Shown: piece by piece, positions 50,524-61,036 of the stretch
Numbering within the stretch: position 1 is the first letter of the stretch
Layout of the letters: every line of letters starts with the position of its first letter
Assembly (NCBI RefSeq): GCF_031884435.1
Contig: NZ_CP134779.1
Coordinates: 5,270,001 to 5,334,000 of the forward strand
DNA: 64,000 nucleotides
Direction of reading: 5' to 3'
Source: Bosea sp. 685
GTDB lineage: Bacteria > Pseudomonadota > Alphaproteobacteria > Rhizobiales > Beijerinckiaceae
Notes under the pieces: model-generated
The model's database searches: none
Told to the model about the DNA's origin: nothing
Seen by the model: only the letters and a program-made list of their open reading frames with translations
Translations under genes and position numbers: made by a program

Positions 50524-51561
50524 GCGTTCGATCTCGCGGACCCAGCGCTTGTTCCATTCGTCGCGCTGGCGATTGATCTCGACCCAGTCGATCGTCTTGA
50601 GCTGGGCGACCTGCTCGGGGCCGTAAGGCATGCCGGCACGGTACTCGGGAGGCAGGTCCGCCTTCTTGTTGACCGGTGCGAGGCCCGATGTTTTCGACAT
50701 CGCGACCTGCATCTCGGGAGAGAGAAGATGCGCGATGAAGGCCTGCGCTTCGGGGCTCTCCTTGCCGCCGGCCACGGGGCAGATGCCGACACCGATCACC
50801 ACGCCGCCCTCCTTCGGATAGACGAAATCCGAGGCGAACCCACTATCGGCCAGGGCCTTGGCCCGGCTCGAACCCCAGACGGCGAGCGCCGCCTGGCCGC
50901 TTTGCAGAAGCTCCGTCATCTTGCCGGGAGACGGCTCGTAGGCGAGGACGTTGGGGCCGATCTTGTTCTTGAAGGCGGCGAAGCCGGGCTCGATATTGGT
51001 CTCGCCGCCGCCATTGGCCTTGGCGACCTGGACGAGGCTGATCACGCCATAGGTGTTGTTCAGCGGCGGGATGACGATCTTGCCCTTGAATTTCGGGTCG
51101 GACAGATCGTTCCAGGAGGTCGGTGCCGGCCAATTATTCCTGGTGAAGGCATCTTTGCTGTAGACGAAGCCTGCCCCCAGAAGCGCGAAAGCCAGCGACT
51201 TCCCGTCCGGGAAGCGGGCGATGTCATAGAGGTCGTTGACGACAGGCCCCAGATCGAGCGGCCGGCAGAAGCCGAGCGCGACGGCCTGCGCCATCGGCCC
51301 GTCATCGATGATGGCAACATCGATCTGCTGGCTGCCTTTCTGGGCCTGCAGCTTGGCCAGAACATCTGTCGAGTTGCCAGCGACGTATTCGAGTTTGACC
51401 CCGTGCTTGGCAGCGAAGGCCGGAAAGACATCGCTGCGAATGGCCTTTTCCATCGAGCCGCCGGAGCCGGCGACGTAAATGGTTTTGTCCTGTGCCAATG
51501 CGGGAACGACATGGGTCGTAGCGATGGCGATGGCTGCGAGAAACACACCTCTTATCGTCAT
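50521..51561 (-). CDS. ABC transporter substrate-binding protein, spermidine/putrescine (PotD) type
   Basis: A 346-residue periplasmic receptor with a Sec signal peptide (GVFLAAIAIATTHVVPALAQ, cleavage after ALA). SWNDLSDPKFKGKIVIPPL and GSGGSMEKAIRSDVFPAF are typical of the polyamine/iron-type cluster of binding proteins. It is the first gene of the oxidase operon and probably delivered the substrate to a transporter whose ATPase is now truncated at 46148; permease genes are absent here. The stop is inside a palindromic repeat. Confidence 0.92.
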   Translation of the reverse strand: MTIRGVFLAAIAIATTHVVPALAQDKTIYVAGSGGSMEKAIRSDVFPAFAAKHGVKLEYVAGNSTDVLAKLQAQKGSQQIDVAIIDDGPMAQAVALGFCRPLDLGPVVNDLYDIARFPDGKSLAFALLGAGFVYSKDAFTRNNWPAPTSWNDLSDPKFKGKIVIPPLNNTYGVISLVQVAKANGGGETNIEPGFAAFKNKIGPNVLAYEPSPGKMTELLQSGQAALAVWGSSRAKALADSGFASDFVYPKEGGVVIGVGICPVAGGKESPEAQAFIAHLLSPEMQVAMSKTSGLAPVNKKADLPPEYRAGMPYGPEQVAQLKTIDWVEINRQRDEWNKRWVREIER

Positions 51562-51640
51562 GATATCCCCTTGTTTTCTGATTTTTTGAATTCTTACCCC
51601 GCATGCTTTCAGCCGACTTGGAACTGGTCAAATATAATTC

Positions 51641-51652
51641 TGGCTTGAGCCA
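51641..51652. promoter_or_regulatory. Short dyad in the divergent binding protein-LysR gap
   Basis: TGGCTTGAGCCA is a 12-bp dyad with 5-bp arms, 25 bp before the LysR start and 80 bp before the binding-protein start. Position and size fit a LysR-type site. Confidence 0.35.
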
Positions 51653-51677
51653 AGAAGGCAATGTTATGGGTTGATGG

Positions 51678-52604
51678 ATGATCAATCAGCGCCAGATCGA
51701 AGCCTTCCGGGCGGTGATGATCTCCGGTGGCGTGACCACGGCGGCAACGGCACTGCGCATTTCGCAACCGGCCGTAAGCCGCCTGATCCGTGATCTCGAG
51801 GCTCGAATCGGGGTGGCTCTGTTCGAGCGTCGGACCGGCGGGCGGCTGCGGCCGACCACTGACGCCGCGACGCTGTTCCACGATGTCGAGCGCTATTTCA
51901 TCAGTCTCGAACAGATCAGCCAGTCAGCCGCCAGCCTGCGCCGGCGCAGCCTTGGCAGCCTGCGAGTCGCCTCGCTGCCAGCCTTGTATGTGAGGCTGCT
52001 GCCGCGTTTCATCGGCCGCTTCCTGGCCCAACGCCCCGATTTCGACATCGAACTGGTCGGCAATTCGTCGGAAGCGGTGATCGATCTGGTGTCGAGTGGC
52101 CGCTGCGATATCGGCTTCGTCGACCTGCCCTTCGAGCATGCACGGATTCGCCGTTACGAACTTGCTGGTGTGCCGGCTGTCGCCGCCATTCCGCTTTCGC
52201 ATGGTCTGGCGACCAAAGCTGTGCTTGCTCCCGCGGATTTCAGCGCCGAACCCTTCATCTCGATCGCAAGAGCGACGCAATTGCGGACGCGTATCGACGC
52301 CTTCTTCATGACCCAAGGCATCCATCGCAAGCTTGGCCCGGAGACGCCCTTATCGATGGTCGCCTGTTCGCTGGTGGCCGCAGGTGCCGGACTTGCGATC
52401 GTCGATCCGTTCACCGCGGACTCGGTCGCGGAACCGAAGGTATGCTTCAAGCCGCTGGAGCCGCAGATCGAGGTGCAATTCAGCCTCATAACGGCAGCCG
52501 ATGCGCGCCTGCCGGGTTCGGCTCGCGACTTCATCAGCGGAATACAACAGGAGTTTGCCCTATTCGCCCAAAGTTGCCTCCAGCGCCTGAGGGCGACCGG
52601 ATAG
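51678..52604 (+). CDS. LysR-family transcriptional regulator of the oxidase operon
   Basis: A 308-residue LysR protein with the HTH at residues ~3-62 (INQRQIEAFRAVMISGGVTT, then AATALRISQPAVSRLIRDLE) and an effector domain with SLGSLRVASLPAL and a periplasmic-binding-protein-like fold. It resembles the NocR/OccR group that controls opine and amino-acid catabolism. It is divergent from the binding protein-oxidase operon, so the imported substrate is the likely inducer. The ATG at 51678 gives the standard family N-terminus. Confidence 0.93.
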   Translation: MINQRQIEAFRAVMISGGVTTAATALRISQPAVSRLIRDLEARIGVALFERRTGGRLRPTTDAATLFHDVERYFISLEQISQSAASLRRRSLGSLRVASLPALYVRLLPRFIGRFLAQRPDFDIELVGNSSEAVIDLVSSGRCDIGFVDLPFEHARIRRYELAGVPAVAAIPLSHGLATKAVLAPADFSAEPFISIARATQLRTRIDAFFMTQGIHRKLGPETPLSMVACSLVAAGAGLAIVDPFTADSVAEPKVCFKPLEPQIEVQFSLITAADARLPGSARDFISGIQQEFALFAQSCLQRLRATG

Positions 52605-53067
52605 GCTTGCCCTCCCCTGCAAGGCTGCGATTGAGGGGCAAGCCCGGCCCAGCCGGTCATCGTGGTGGCCCTCGTAAGCTGCACCACCATCAGGGACACG
52701 GCCAGCGCCACCGACGTTGGCTCTGAGCCAGAGGTGGATGGCGATCGCGTTGGCCCGCTGGGTCAAGCGTGGTGGCGTTGAGTTCGCCGGCCGCGCGCCG
52801 GTCCGATGGCGAGCACCCAACGCTGGGACACGATGTCCGGCATCACGTCCGTAGTGACGGATATTGCATTAAGCTTGAATTTTTCGAACTGGCTCCGGCC
52901 GGCAAGGAGAAATATACAATAATTCACTACGGAAATACCGAGATTAACAATTGCTAATACTATCATCTGCGTAGCTTTTATCGCGGAAATACAGGTAGAA
53001 TTTTTTAGTCCACCCGCTTTGCCCAAGCAACAAATTATACACTAGCTGCAATGGAGCGCTCGGCATC
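52605..53067. other. 463-bp intergenic region with possible decayed coding sequence
   Basis: The left half (52605-52850) is GC-rich and carries an open minus-strand stretch that reads like eroded protein (LTQRANAIAIHLWLRAN), which I cannot assign. The right half (52880-53060) is AT-rich and probably holds the promoter of the next gene. No repeat copy is present. Confidence 0.4.
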
Positions 53068-54114
53068 GTGAAAAAACGGAATAAACTCCAAATTTCCAGA
53101 GGCGTGCTGAGCGGGATTCTTTCTGCGTTCGCTATTGCCATGGTATCGAGCGCCAACGCTCAGCCTGTCGGCTCATTGCTCGAAGCTGTCAAATCGCGCG
53201 GAATCGTGCGCTGTGGGATCCATGCGGGGTTGGCCGGCTTTGCCGTGCCTGACAAAGCCGGCGTCTGGCGGGGACTTGATGTCGATCTCTGTCGCGCAGT
53301 CGCGGCCGCTGCACTGGGCAAATCGGACCGTGTCCAGTTCATTCCCTTGAGTGCCAAGGACCGCTTTATCGCGTTGCAGTCTGGTGAAATCGACCTGCTT
53401 TCGCGGGTGACGACCTGGACTTTAACCCGCAACACGCAGACGGCGCTGAACTTCACGGGCGTCAATTTCTTCGACGGCCAAGGCTTCATGGTCAAGGCAG
53501 CATCTGGCACCAAATCGGCCAAGGATTTGAATGGCGCGACGATCTGCGTCGTGCAGGGCACTTCGACCGAAAAGACGCTTGCCGATTACTTCGGCGCGAA
53601 CGGCATGAAGTACGAGCCGGTAGCCTTTTCGGAAACCGACGCGGTCGCCGCTGCTTATCTCTCAGGCCGCTGCGACGCGCTGACGAGCGACCGCTCGCAG
53701 CTTGCCGCGATCCGCTCGACGATGAACGATCCCAAGAGCCATGTCGTCCTGCCGGAAATCATCTCGAAGGAGCCGCTCGGGCCGTCGGTGAGGTTCGGCG
53801 ACAATCAGTGGGCCAATATCGTGCGCTGGAGTCTCAATGCGATGATCGAGGCCGAGGAGATCGGTCTAAAATCAACCGATATCCGGTCTCAGGCCGAGAA
53901 GAACAGCGATCCGGCCGTGAAACGCTTCACCGGCCGAAGCGAGAATCTCGGCGAGATGCTTGGCCTCGACAATGAATGGGCGGTTCGCATCGTCGAACAA
54001 GTCGGCAATTACGCCGAAAGCTACGAGCGCAACATCGCGCCAATCGGCCTCGAGCGCGGCGCAAACCGGCTCTGGCGGGATGGCGGCCTGCTGATCAGCC
54101 CGCCCTTCCGCTAG
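53068..54114 (+). CDS. Amino-acid ABC transporter substrate-binding protein (AapJ/BztA type)
   Basis: A 348-residue periplasmic protein of the general L-amino-acid receptor group. Signal peptide: GVLSGILSAFAIAMVSSANA with cleavage after ANA (near residue 32). Family motifs RGIVRCGIHAGLAGFAVPD, GLDVDLCRAVAAAALG and LLSRVTTWTLTRNTQTAL are complete. The start is GTG at 53068. No permease or ATPase gene is near; it may share a general transporter elsewhere. It directly precedes dgdA, so it probably binds the amino acid decarboxylated by that enzyme. Confidence 0.92.
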   Translation: MKKRNKLQISRGVLSGILSAFAIAMVSSANAQPVGSLLEAVKSRGIVRCGIHAGLAGFAVPDKAGVWRGLDVDLCRAVAAAALGKSDRVQFIPLSAKDRFIALQSGEIDLLSRVTTWTLTRNTQTALNFTGVNFFDGQGFMVKAASGTKSAKDLNGATICVVQGTSTEKTLADYFGANGMKYEPVAFSETDAVAAAYLSGRCDALTSDRSQLAAIRSTMNDPKSHVVLPEIISKEPLGPSVRFGDNQWANIVRWSLNAMIEAEEIGLKSTDIRSQAEKNSDPAVKRFTGRSENLGEMLGLDNEWAVRIVEQVGNYAESYERNIAPIGLERGANRLWRDGGLLISPPFR

Positions 54115-55580
<1,466 letters not shown>

Positions 55581-55712
55581 AGCCTCCCGGGCCATCCATG
55601 GCCCACGAACATTGCTTCGTTTTCGCACCGACCCGCCGTGGGCTCTGTCGCTCGCAGCGCGAGGCCAAGCGCTTGGTGGGATCCGTCTCCACACATGAAG
55701 TAAGAGGTGACA

Positions 55713-56885
55713 ATGTCCGGCAGCGACAGATCTCCCGCCAGCACAAAAATGCTCGAACTGGGTCTCGGCTATCTGTGCACGGGCGCAGATGCGGTCTGTG
55801 ACGCGCTTGCTCTCAACAAGGGCGTTCCCAGGCTGAACTCCATGACGGGCGCCTACACCTGGGATGACGCGTATGTCTGGGACAGCTGGGCCAATTTCCA
55901 GTGGGCCGGCTTCCTTGCAGGCCGTCTCTGGTTGCTCCACGCGCTGACCAAGAACCAGCGTTACGGCGACGCCGCGATGCAGATCTGCGAGCGGATCGGC
56001 CCCGTTCTGGCGAAACACCCTACGGTGTTCTCATCGACCGGCTTGGACATGTATTACGCCCTGACGCTCGGGCACAAGGTCACGAACAGCGAAGCCCTGA
56101 AGCAGTGGGCCTTCGCCGGCGGCGGTCATTTCGCGAATATCTTCGACGCCAAGGCCAATGCATTCCTGCAGATCGCCGGCGCCGACCGCATCGTCATCGA
56201 TACCGGGCTCAATCTTCCCTCGATGCTATGGGCATCTCAGTGGGAGCCAAGCCGCGCCGACCTGGCTTACCGCCATCTCGATACCGTCCTGCAGGTCGGC
56301 CTGGTGCGCGCGGACGGCTCGAATTGTCATGCGGCGGCGCTCGATCCGGAGACGCGCGCTGTTACCGGGCTCTTCAGCTTGCAGGGCTGGAACAACGACA
56401 GCGTCTGGGCGCGAGGTCAGGGTTGGGCTATGCTCGGCTTCGCACATGGCTACGAGGCGAGCGGAGAAGCTCGCTATCTCGACGCTGCCAAACGGGCGGC
56501 CGACTGGTATGTCGCGCATGTCCCCGAAGGTTTCGTGCCACGCTACGACTATCAGGACCCGGACCGGGACAAGCTGCCTTACGATTCTTGCGCCGCCGCG
56601 ATCGCCACTGCCGTCCTCATGCGGCTGGCGCGATGGTTGCCGGATCGCGCCGAGGCCTATCGAGCCGTGGCCCGTGAAACGCTGGAAGCGCTGATCACCA
56701 ACCATCTGACCGTGGGCGGCGTGTTGCTCCACGGCACCTGGGGGCGGATGCGGCATGTCGAGCCGGGCAAACCGCGCCTGGGCCGATTCCCGCAAGAGGA
56801 CATCATGCCCTATGGCAACTACTGGATCGCCGAATGCCTCTTTCGGGAGCTCTCGGACGACTGGTCCGTGCTCTCGCTCAACTGA
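55713..56885 (+). CDS. GH88-family (unsaturated glucuronyl hydrolase-like) protein
   Basis: A 390-residue alpha/alpha-barrel protein. WNNDSVWARGQGWAMLGFAH and TWDDAYVWDSWANFQWAGF are the GH88 hallmark segments, and YDSCAAAIATAVLMRLAR is the conserved late helix. The family hydrates and cleaves unsaturated uronic acid residues released by polysaccharide lyases. No signal peptide is present, so it should work in the cytoplasm on imported oligosaccharide. GAGG lies five bases before the ATG at 55713. A repeat separates it from dgdA, and it is convergent with a LysR gene. No transporter or lyase gene lies nearby. Confidence 0.88.
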   Translation: MSGSDRSPASTKMLELGLGYLCTGADAVCDALALNKGVPRLNSMTGAYTWDDAYVWDSWANFQWAGFLAGRLWLLHALTKNQRYGDAAMQICERIGPVLAKHPTVFSSTGLDMYYALTLGHKVTNSEALKQWAFAGGGHFANIFDAKANAFLQIAGADRIVIDTGLNLPSMLWASQWEPSRADLAYRHLDTVLQVGLVRADGSNCHAAALDPETRAVTGLFSLQGWNNDSVWARGQGWAMLGFAHGYEASGEARYLDAAKRAADWYVAHVPEGFVPRYDYQDPDRDKLPYDSCAAAIATAVLMRLARWLPDRAEAYRAVARETLEALITNHLTVGGVLLHGTWGRMRHVEPGKPRLGRFPQEDIMPYGNYWIAECLFRELSDDWSVLSLN

Positions 56886-56892
56886 AACCCGG

Positions 56893-57882
56893 TCAGCTGG
56901 CGCCTGCGTTCGTGAGCGCTGAGTCCAGGCCGGCCGCCACCTCCGATGCAACCGCGGCCCTCAACCATTTTTCAAACGCGTCGACATGGTTGCCGCGACG
57001 CTGTCTGCGAGACTTTACGATGTAATATGTCGTCAGATCGACGCTGAACTGTTTATCGCCGAACAGCGAGACGAGTTCTCCCTTGTTCAGTTCGTCGCCA
57101 GCGAGAACTTCGCTCTCCAAGATGACGCCGACACCCCGGACGGCCGCTTCGATGGCCATGTCGGACTGGTCGAGCCAGACCTCGTTCGCGCAGCGCACGC
57201 TCCCCGCACCGATTTTCCGCATGTAGGCCGGCCAGGTCAAAGCGTTGACCGAGTGGATCAGAGTAGCCCGCTCCAGATCCTTGGGCGTACGCAATCGCGC
57301 CGTCGCGGCATGGGCCGGACTGCACAATGGCCGCAGCCGCTCCATCAGCAACGGCTCGATGAGCTTGTGACTGACCGCAGGCCGGCCATAGGCGACCGCG
57401 ATGTCGAAACTATCCGCCTCGATATCGTCGCGATAACAGAGCGTCGACAGGCGGATGCGGACGTCGGGATGCGCATTGAGGAAGTCAGGCAGTCTCGGCT
57501 GAAGCCATTTTGCGGCGAAGCTCGGGCTGCAGGCGATGGTCAGGTGATCTGTCTGGGCTCGCGGCGCAACCAGGCTCGTCGCATCGGACAGAACGTCAAA
57601 AGCGTGCTCGACCTCTCGGGCATAGACAGCCCCTGCCGAGGTGAGGGCCGTCCGTCCGGCGTCCCGTTGAAACAGCTTGACCCCCAGAAAGCCCTCCAGC
57701 CGCTGGATCTGATGACTGATGGCCGAGGGAGTCACGCCCAACTCATCCGCGCCCTGGGCGAAGCTCGCGTGACGCGATGCCGCGCGGAATGCCAAAAGTG
57801 AATTCAGCGGCGGAAGGCCGACGCGCGGCGAGGCCGCAATCTGGCGGAGAACGGGATCTGCTTCAGTTTTTTTCCCGATCAT
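56893..57882 (-). CDS. LysR-family transcriptional regulator (GcvA type)
   Basis: The 329-residue protein has the GcvA-like N-terminus LPPLNSLLAFRAASRHASFA, the HTH at ~45-65 (AQGADELGVTPSAISHQIQR) and an effector domain with TIACSPSFAAKWLQPRLPDF. It is convergent with the GH88 gene only 7 bp away. The ATG at 57882 is chosen; a TTG at 57894 would add four residues. Its targets are unknown; dgdA or the GH88 gene are possible. Confidence 0.9.
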   Translation of the reverse strand: MIGKKTEADPVLRQIAASPRVGLPPLNSLLAFRAASRHASFAQGADELGVTPSAISHQIQRLEGFLGVKLFQRDAGRTALTSAGAVYAREVEHAFDVLSDATSLVAPRAQTDHLTIACSPSFAAKWLQPRLPDFLNAHPDVRIRLSTLCYRDDIEADSFDIAVAYGRPAVSHKLIEPLLMERLRPLCSPAHAATARLRTPKDLERATLIHSVNALTWPAYMRKIGAGSVRCANEVWLDQSDMAIEAAVRGVGVILESEVLAGDELNKGELVSLFGDKQFSVDLTTYYIVKSRRQRRGNHVDAFEKWLRAAVASEVAAGLDSALTNAGAS

Positions 57883-58090
57883 GCGTATCAGCAAATCCGG
57901 CGCCGCATCCGCAAAAGCATAACAGCATCGTTTCCCGATGGTCTATCCGCAAACCGGTCCGGGCGATCGGAAGGCGCGGTTCAGATTTGCTACTGTAAAC
58001 TCCGGCTCGGCGAGAGAGACCAACGCCAAAGCCCGGACAGGCCGCCAATTTCGGCGCAGCCTGCTGCAAATATGGGGGTTGAGAATTAAC

Positions 58091-58180
58091 TGGCGGACAG
58101 GGCGGGATTCGAACCCGCGATACGGTTTCCCGTATACACACTTTCCAGGCGTGCGCCTTCAACCACTCGGCCACCTGTCC
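58091..58180 (-). tRNA. tRNA-Ser (anticodon GGA)
   Basis: On the minus strand the acceptor arms are GGACAGG (from 58180) and CCTGTCC (to 58095), with G discriminator and encoded CCA (58093-58091). The T-arm reads GGGTTCGAATCCC, the long variable arm TACGGGAAACCGTA is typical of serine tRNAs, and the anticodon loop CTGGAAA between CACGC and GTGTG gives GGA. Length is 90 nt. Confidence 0.97.
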
Positions 58181-58357
58181 GGCGCGCTGCTTATGACCGC
58201 CGAGCCGGCTTCTTTCAAGGGCCGATCGCAAGGCTTTTCACAGTTCGCGCGAATGAGGCGCTCGCGCCCGTTGCAAAGGCCTGTCGGAATGGGCACATCG
58301 ATGATCGGGACTGGCCCGATCCCGGCATGCCGGGGCGGGCTTGCGCGCGAGGGAGCG

Positions 58358-58681
58358 ATGGTGCGGTTTCTGCTGCGGCTGCTGGGCTATGTCCTGATCG
58401 CGGCCGGCTTTGTCTCTCTCGTCATCGACGGCGCGCGCTCGATCGCCAATTCCATGCTGCAGTTCACCCCGATCAGTGCCACGCTCTCGGCCCTGCTCGG
58501 CGAGCGCTATCAATCGCTGCAGCCAGCGATCGAGCGCAATCTCCACCCGCTGCTCTGGGACCCCGTCCTGCTCAACCTGATGCGTTCGCCGACCGCGCTG
58601 GTGGCGCTCCTGCTGGGCTTCCTGCTGCTCAGGCTCGGCGCGCGGCCGGAACCGACGATCGGCATCGTCACGCGACGGTGA
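58358..58681 (+). CDS. Small inner-membrane protein of unknown function
   Basis: The 107-residue product has two hydrophobic segments, [19 protein letters not shown] near residues 5-23 and [16 protein letters not shown] near residues 80-95, joined by a soluble part of about 55 residues with [14 protein letters not shown]. Both ends are probably cytoplasmic or periplasmic together. GAGGGAG lies before the ATG at 58358. Such two-helix proteins occur next to msrA in several Rhizobiales, but I cannot assign a role. Confidence 0.75.
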   Translation: MVRFLLRLLGYVLIAAGFVSLVIDGARSIANSMLQFTPISATLSALLGERYQSLQPAIERNLHPLLWDPVLLNLMRSPTALVALLLGFLLLRLGARPEPTIGIVTRR

Positions 58682-58763
58682 AGCCGCGGGCGCCGAAAGA
58701 CGCCTGTCGGAATCGCACCGGCATGCCTATCTTGGTGGCCGACAGCAAGAGAGGGAGCCTAAG

Positions 58764-59420
58764 ATGTTCTTCCAGCGCAAAAAGACCGCCCTGCCCCAGG
58801 CCGATGAGGCGCTGCCCGGCCGGCCGCAGGCGCTCGCGACCGCTGAGCGGCATTTTCTCAGCAAACGCCCGCTGCAAGGCCCCTATCCCGAGGGGCTCGA
58901 GACCGCTGTTTTCGGTATCGGCTGCTTCTGGGGGGCGGAGCGCAAGTTCTGGCAGATCGAGGATGGCGTCTGGATCACCGCGGTCGGCTATACCGGTGGA
59001 CTGACCCCGAACCCGAGCTATGAGGAGGTCTGCTCGGGCATGACCGGGCATAACGAGGTGGTGCGCGTGGTCTATGATCCCGCCAAGCTGCCCTATGAGA
59101 TGCTGCTCAAGACCTTCTGGGAGAATCACGACCCGACCCAGGGCATGCGCCAGGGCAACGATGTCGGCACGCAATATCGTTCCGGCATCTATGTCACCAC
59201 GGCCGCGCAGCGCGAGGCCGCCGAACGCTCGAAGGCCGATTATCAGCATGCGCTCAGCCAGCGCGGCTATGGCCCGATCACCACCGAGATCCTCGATGCG
59301 CCGGAATTCTACTTCGCCGAGGACTACCACCAGCAATATCTCGCCAAAAACCCGGCCGGCTATTGCGGATTGGGCGGCACCGGCGTCGCCTGCCAGATCG
59401 GCCTCAGTGTCGAAGCCTGA
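58764..59420 (+). CDS. msrA: Peptide-methionine (S)-S-oxide reductase
   Basis: A 218-residue MsrA that repairs S-methionine sulfoxide in proteins using thioredoxin. The catalytic Cys54 lies in [13 protein letters not shown], followed by [38 protein letters not shown] and [12 protein letters not shown] with the recycling cysteines at the C-terminus. The ~45-residue N-terminal extension ([20 protein letters not shown]) is usual in alphaproteobacterial MsrA. A perfect terminator follows at 59461. Confidence 0.96.
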   Translation: MFFQRKKTALPQADEALPGRPQALATAERHFLSKRPLQGPYPEGLETAVFGIGCFWGAERKFWQIEDGVWITAVGYTGGLTPNPSYEEVCSGMTGHNEVVRVVYDPAKLPYEMLLKTFWENHDPTQGMRQGNDVGTQYRSGIYVTTAAQREAAERSKADYQHALSQRGYGPITTEILDAPEFYFAEDYHQQYLAKNPAGYCGLGGTGVACQIGLSVEA

Positions 59421-59460
59421 CGAGAACGCTGTTCAGGCAGCCGCCTAACTTGACCGGAGC

Positions 59461-59490
59461 GAGGCCCCGCAGGCTTGCCTGCGGGGCCTC
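59461..59490 (+). terminator. Terminator of msrA
   Basis: GAGGCCCCGCAGG (59461-59473) and CCTGCGGGGCCTC (59478-59490) form a perfect 13-bp stem with a CTTG loop, followed by TTC. The T-run is short but the stem is very stable. Confidence 0.85.
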
Positions 59491-59535
59491 TTCACGTCAT
59501 GGCAGGATGCAGAGAGGACAAGCCGGGGGCACAGG

Positions 59536-60102
59536 ATGGCACAGCATCAGACCGAAGCGGAGACCGCGCCCGATTTCACGCCATCGGGTCCCGAGCGCGT
59601 CCTGGAGACCTTCCTCTCGGCCAGCCGCTGGCTGCTGGCGCCGTTCTACGTGCTGCTCGTCGTCGCGCTTGGCGGCCTGCTGGTGAAGGCGTTGCAGGAG
59701 GCCTGGCACTTCATCAGCCATGTCTTCTCCGCAACCGAATCCGACGTGATCCTCGGCGTGCTCTCGCTGGTCGACCTGACCTTCACAGGCTCGCTGATCG
59801 TCATCGTGATCTTCTCCGGCTATGAGAACTTCGTCTCGAAGATCGATCCGAAGGCGCATCGCGACTGGCCGGAATGGATGTCGCAGATCGACTTCTCAGG
59901 CCTCAAGCTGAAGCTGATCTCCTCGATCGTCGCGATCTCGGCGATCCAGGTGCTGAAGGCCTTCATGAATGTGAAGGCTTCCTCCGACCGCGACCTGATG
60001 TGGCTCGTCGCGATCCATGTCGTCTTCGTGGTCTCAGGGCTGGTGATGGCCTGGACCGACAGGATCTCCGGCGAGGGGCATGGCGGCTCGGGCGGGCATT
60101 AG
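59536..60102 (+). CDS. yqhA: YqhA/UPF0114 family inner-membrane protein
   Basis: A 188-residue membrane protein of the TIGR00645/UPF0114 family. Hydrophobic segments lie near residues 34-54 (LLAPFYVLLVVALGGLLVKA), 72-92 (LGVLSLVDLTFTGSLIVIVI), 118-140 and 150-170, giving three or four membrane helices. The GYENFVSKIDPKAHRDWPEW segment after helix two is the family signature. Function is unknown. The TAG stop is the first triplet of a large composite repeat. Confidence 0.9.
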   Translation: MAQHQTEAETAPDFTPSGPERVLETFLSASRWLLAPFYVLLVVALGGLLVKALQEAWHFISHVFSATESDVILGVLSLVDLTFTGSLIVIVIFSGYENFVSKIDPKAHRDWPEWMSQIDFSGLKLKLISSIVAISAIQVLKAFMNVKASSDRDLMWLVAIHVVFVVSGLVMAWTDRISGEGHGGSGGH

Positions 60103-60329
60103 AGCCGTTTCCGATCCGATTGGATCGTTCAACGGTTCCAGCTCCTTGTTTTGATGCGTTTTCTTCACGCGAACCGGCGACCATTTCGCTCGAAAACGCT
60201 CGAGAGCCGGATGATTTCAGCTGGAATCACGGAGTGATCCCAGCTGAAATCTGAATCCGTCTGTCATCTAAGAGTGAGAGCCGGATCAATGCGAAAAACC
60301 GGTGCCCACTTTTTCACATCCGGCTCTGA
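60100..60329. repeat. 230-bp composite of three palindromic repeat modules
   Basis: From the left: TAGAGCCGTTTCCGATCCGA with TTGATGCGTTTTCTTCACGC and CGAACCGG; then GATGATTTCAGCTGGAATCA and GTGATCCCAGCTGAAATC, the same dyad as at 10861-10933; then GAGAGCCGGATCAATGCGAA with CACATCCGGCTCT. The first TAG is the yqhA stop codon. The segment fills the convergent gap to the GNAT gene. Confidence 0.88.
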
Positions 60330-60359
60330 CGCGACAGGCAAACCCTGTCGCCTGCGCAC

Positions 60360-60869
60360 TCAAGGCCGGATGCGCTCGAACATGGTGACCTCAGCGCTTT
60401 TGTAGGACACCTGCCCGAAAGGCACATAGCCCAGCTTTCCGGCCAGCCGGACCGAGGCCGTATTGTTCGGATTGATGATGCAGACCGTGCGGGTCTGTGG
60501 CCGGTTGGCGTCGATCCAGGCATGGGCCGCGCCCACGGCCTCCGCCGCGATGCCACGGCCATGCGCCGCTGTCGCGGTGATCCAGGCCGCTTCCGGATAG
60601 GGGTCGAACATCTCGCCGAAGCCGCGATGGAAATCGGCGAGCCCGGTCTGGCCAAGCAAGCGGCCGCTCTCCTTCTCGATGATGACGAAAAGCCCGTATC
60701 CCAGCAGCGACCAGTGCCCGGCATAGCGCAGCAGACGGTGCCAACTCTCCTCCCGCGACATCGGCCCGCCGATGAAGCTCATGACCGCGGGGTCGGAGAG
60801 CAGCGCATAGCAAGCCTCGAAATCGTCCAGGACGGGCGGGCGGAGCAGCAGACGTTCGGTCTCGATCAT
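60360..60869 (-). CDS. GNAT-family N-acetyltransferase (RimJ/RimL type)
   Basis: A 169-residue acetyltransferase. ERLLLRPPVLDDFEACYALL is the RimJ-like N-terminus, and AAHGRGIAAEAVGAAHAWID is the acetyl-CoA-binding block (Q/RxxGxG/A). NNTASVRLAGKLGYVPFGQV is the conserved strand near the C-terminus. It acetylates an amine on a protein or small molecule. The start is ATG at 60869, with a GTG just before it. It stands alone between a repeat and a pseudogene. Confidence 0.92.
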   Translation of the reverse strand: MIETERLLLRPPVLDDFEACYALLSDPAVMSFIGGPMSREESWHRLLRYAGHWSLLGYGLFVIIEKESGRLLGQTGLADFHRGFGEMFDPYPEAAWITATAAHGRGIAAEAVGAAHAWIDANRPQTRTVCIINPNNTASVRLAGKLGYVPFGQVSYKSAEVTMFERIRP

Positions 60870-61036
60870 CACAGCTTTGAACCATTTTCAGCGCTCGTCG
60901 CCTATGGCGAAGATGCGCGCTCCCGGTTGCGCCCCGGACACATCGCCGGCGAAGATCCCGCGCCGCATAAATGTGAAGCAGCCGCCATAAGTTCCCGATA
61001 TGTTCTTGCGCGCGACTTGAAGCTCGACTAGCCTCA

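Noticed and set aside
52560..52820. Minus-strand frame that might be an IS or old coding fragment
   Set aside because: No terminal repeats and no recognisable transposase motif; left as unassigned intergenic sequence.
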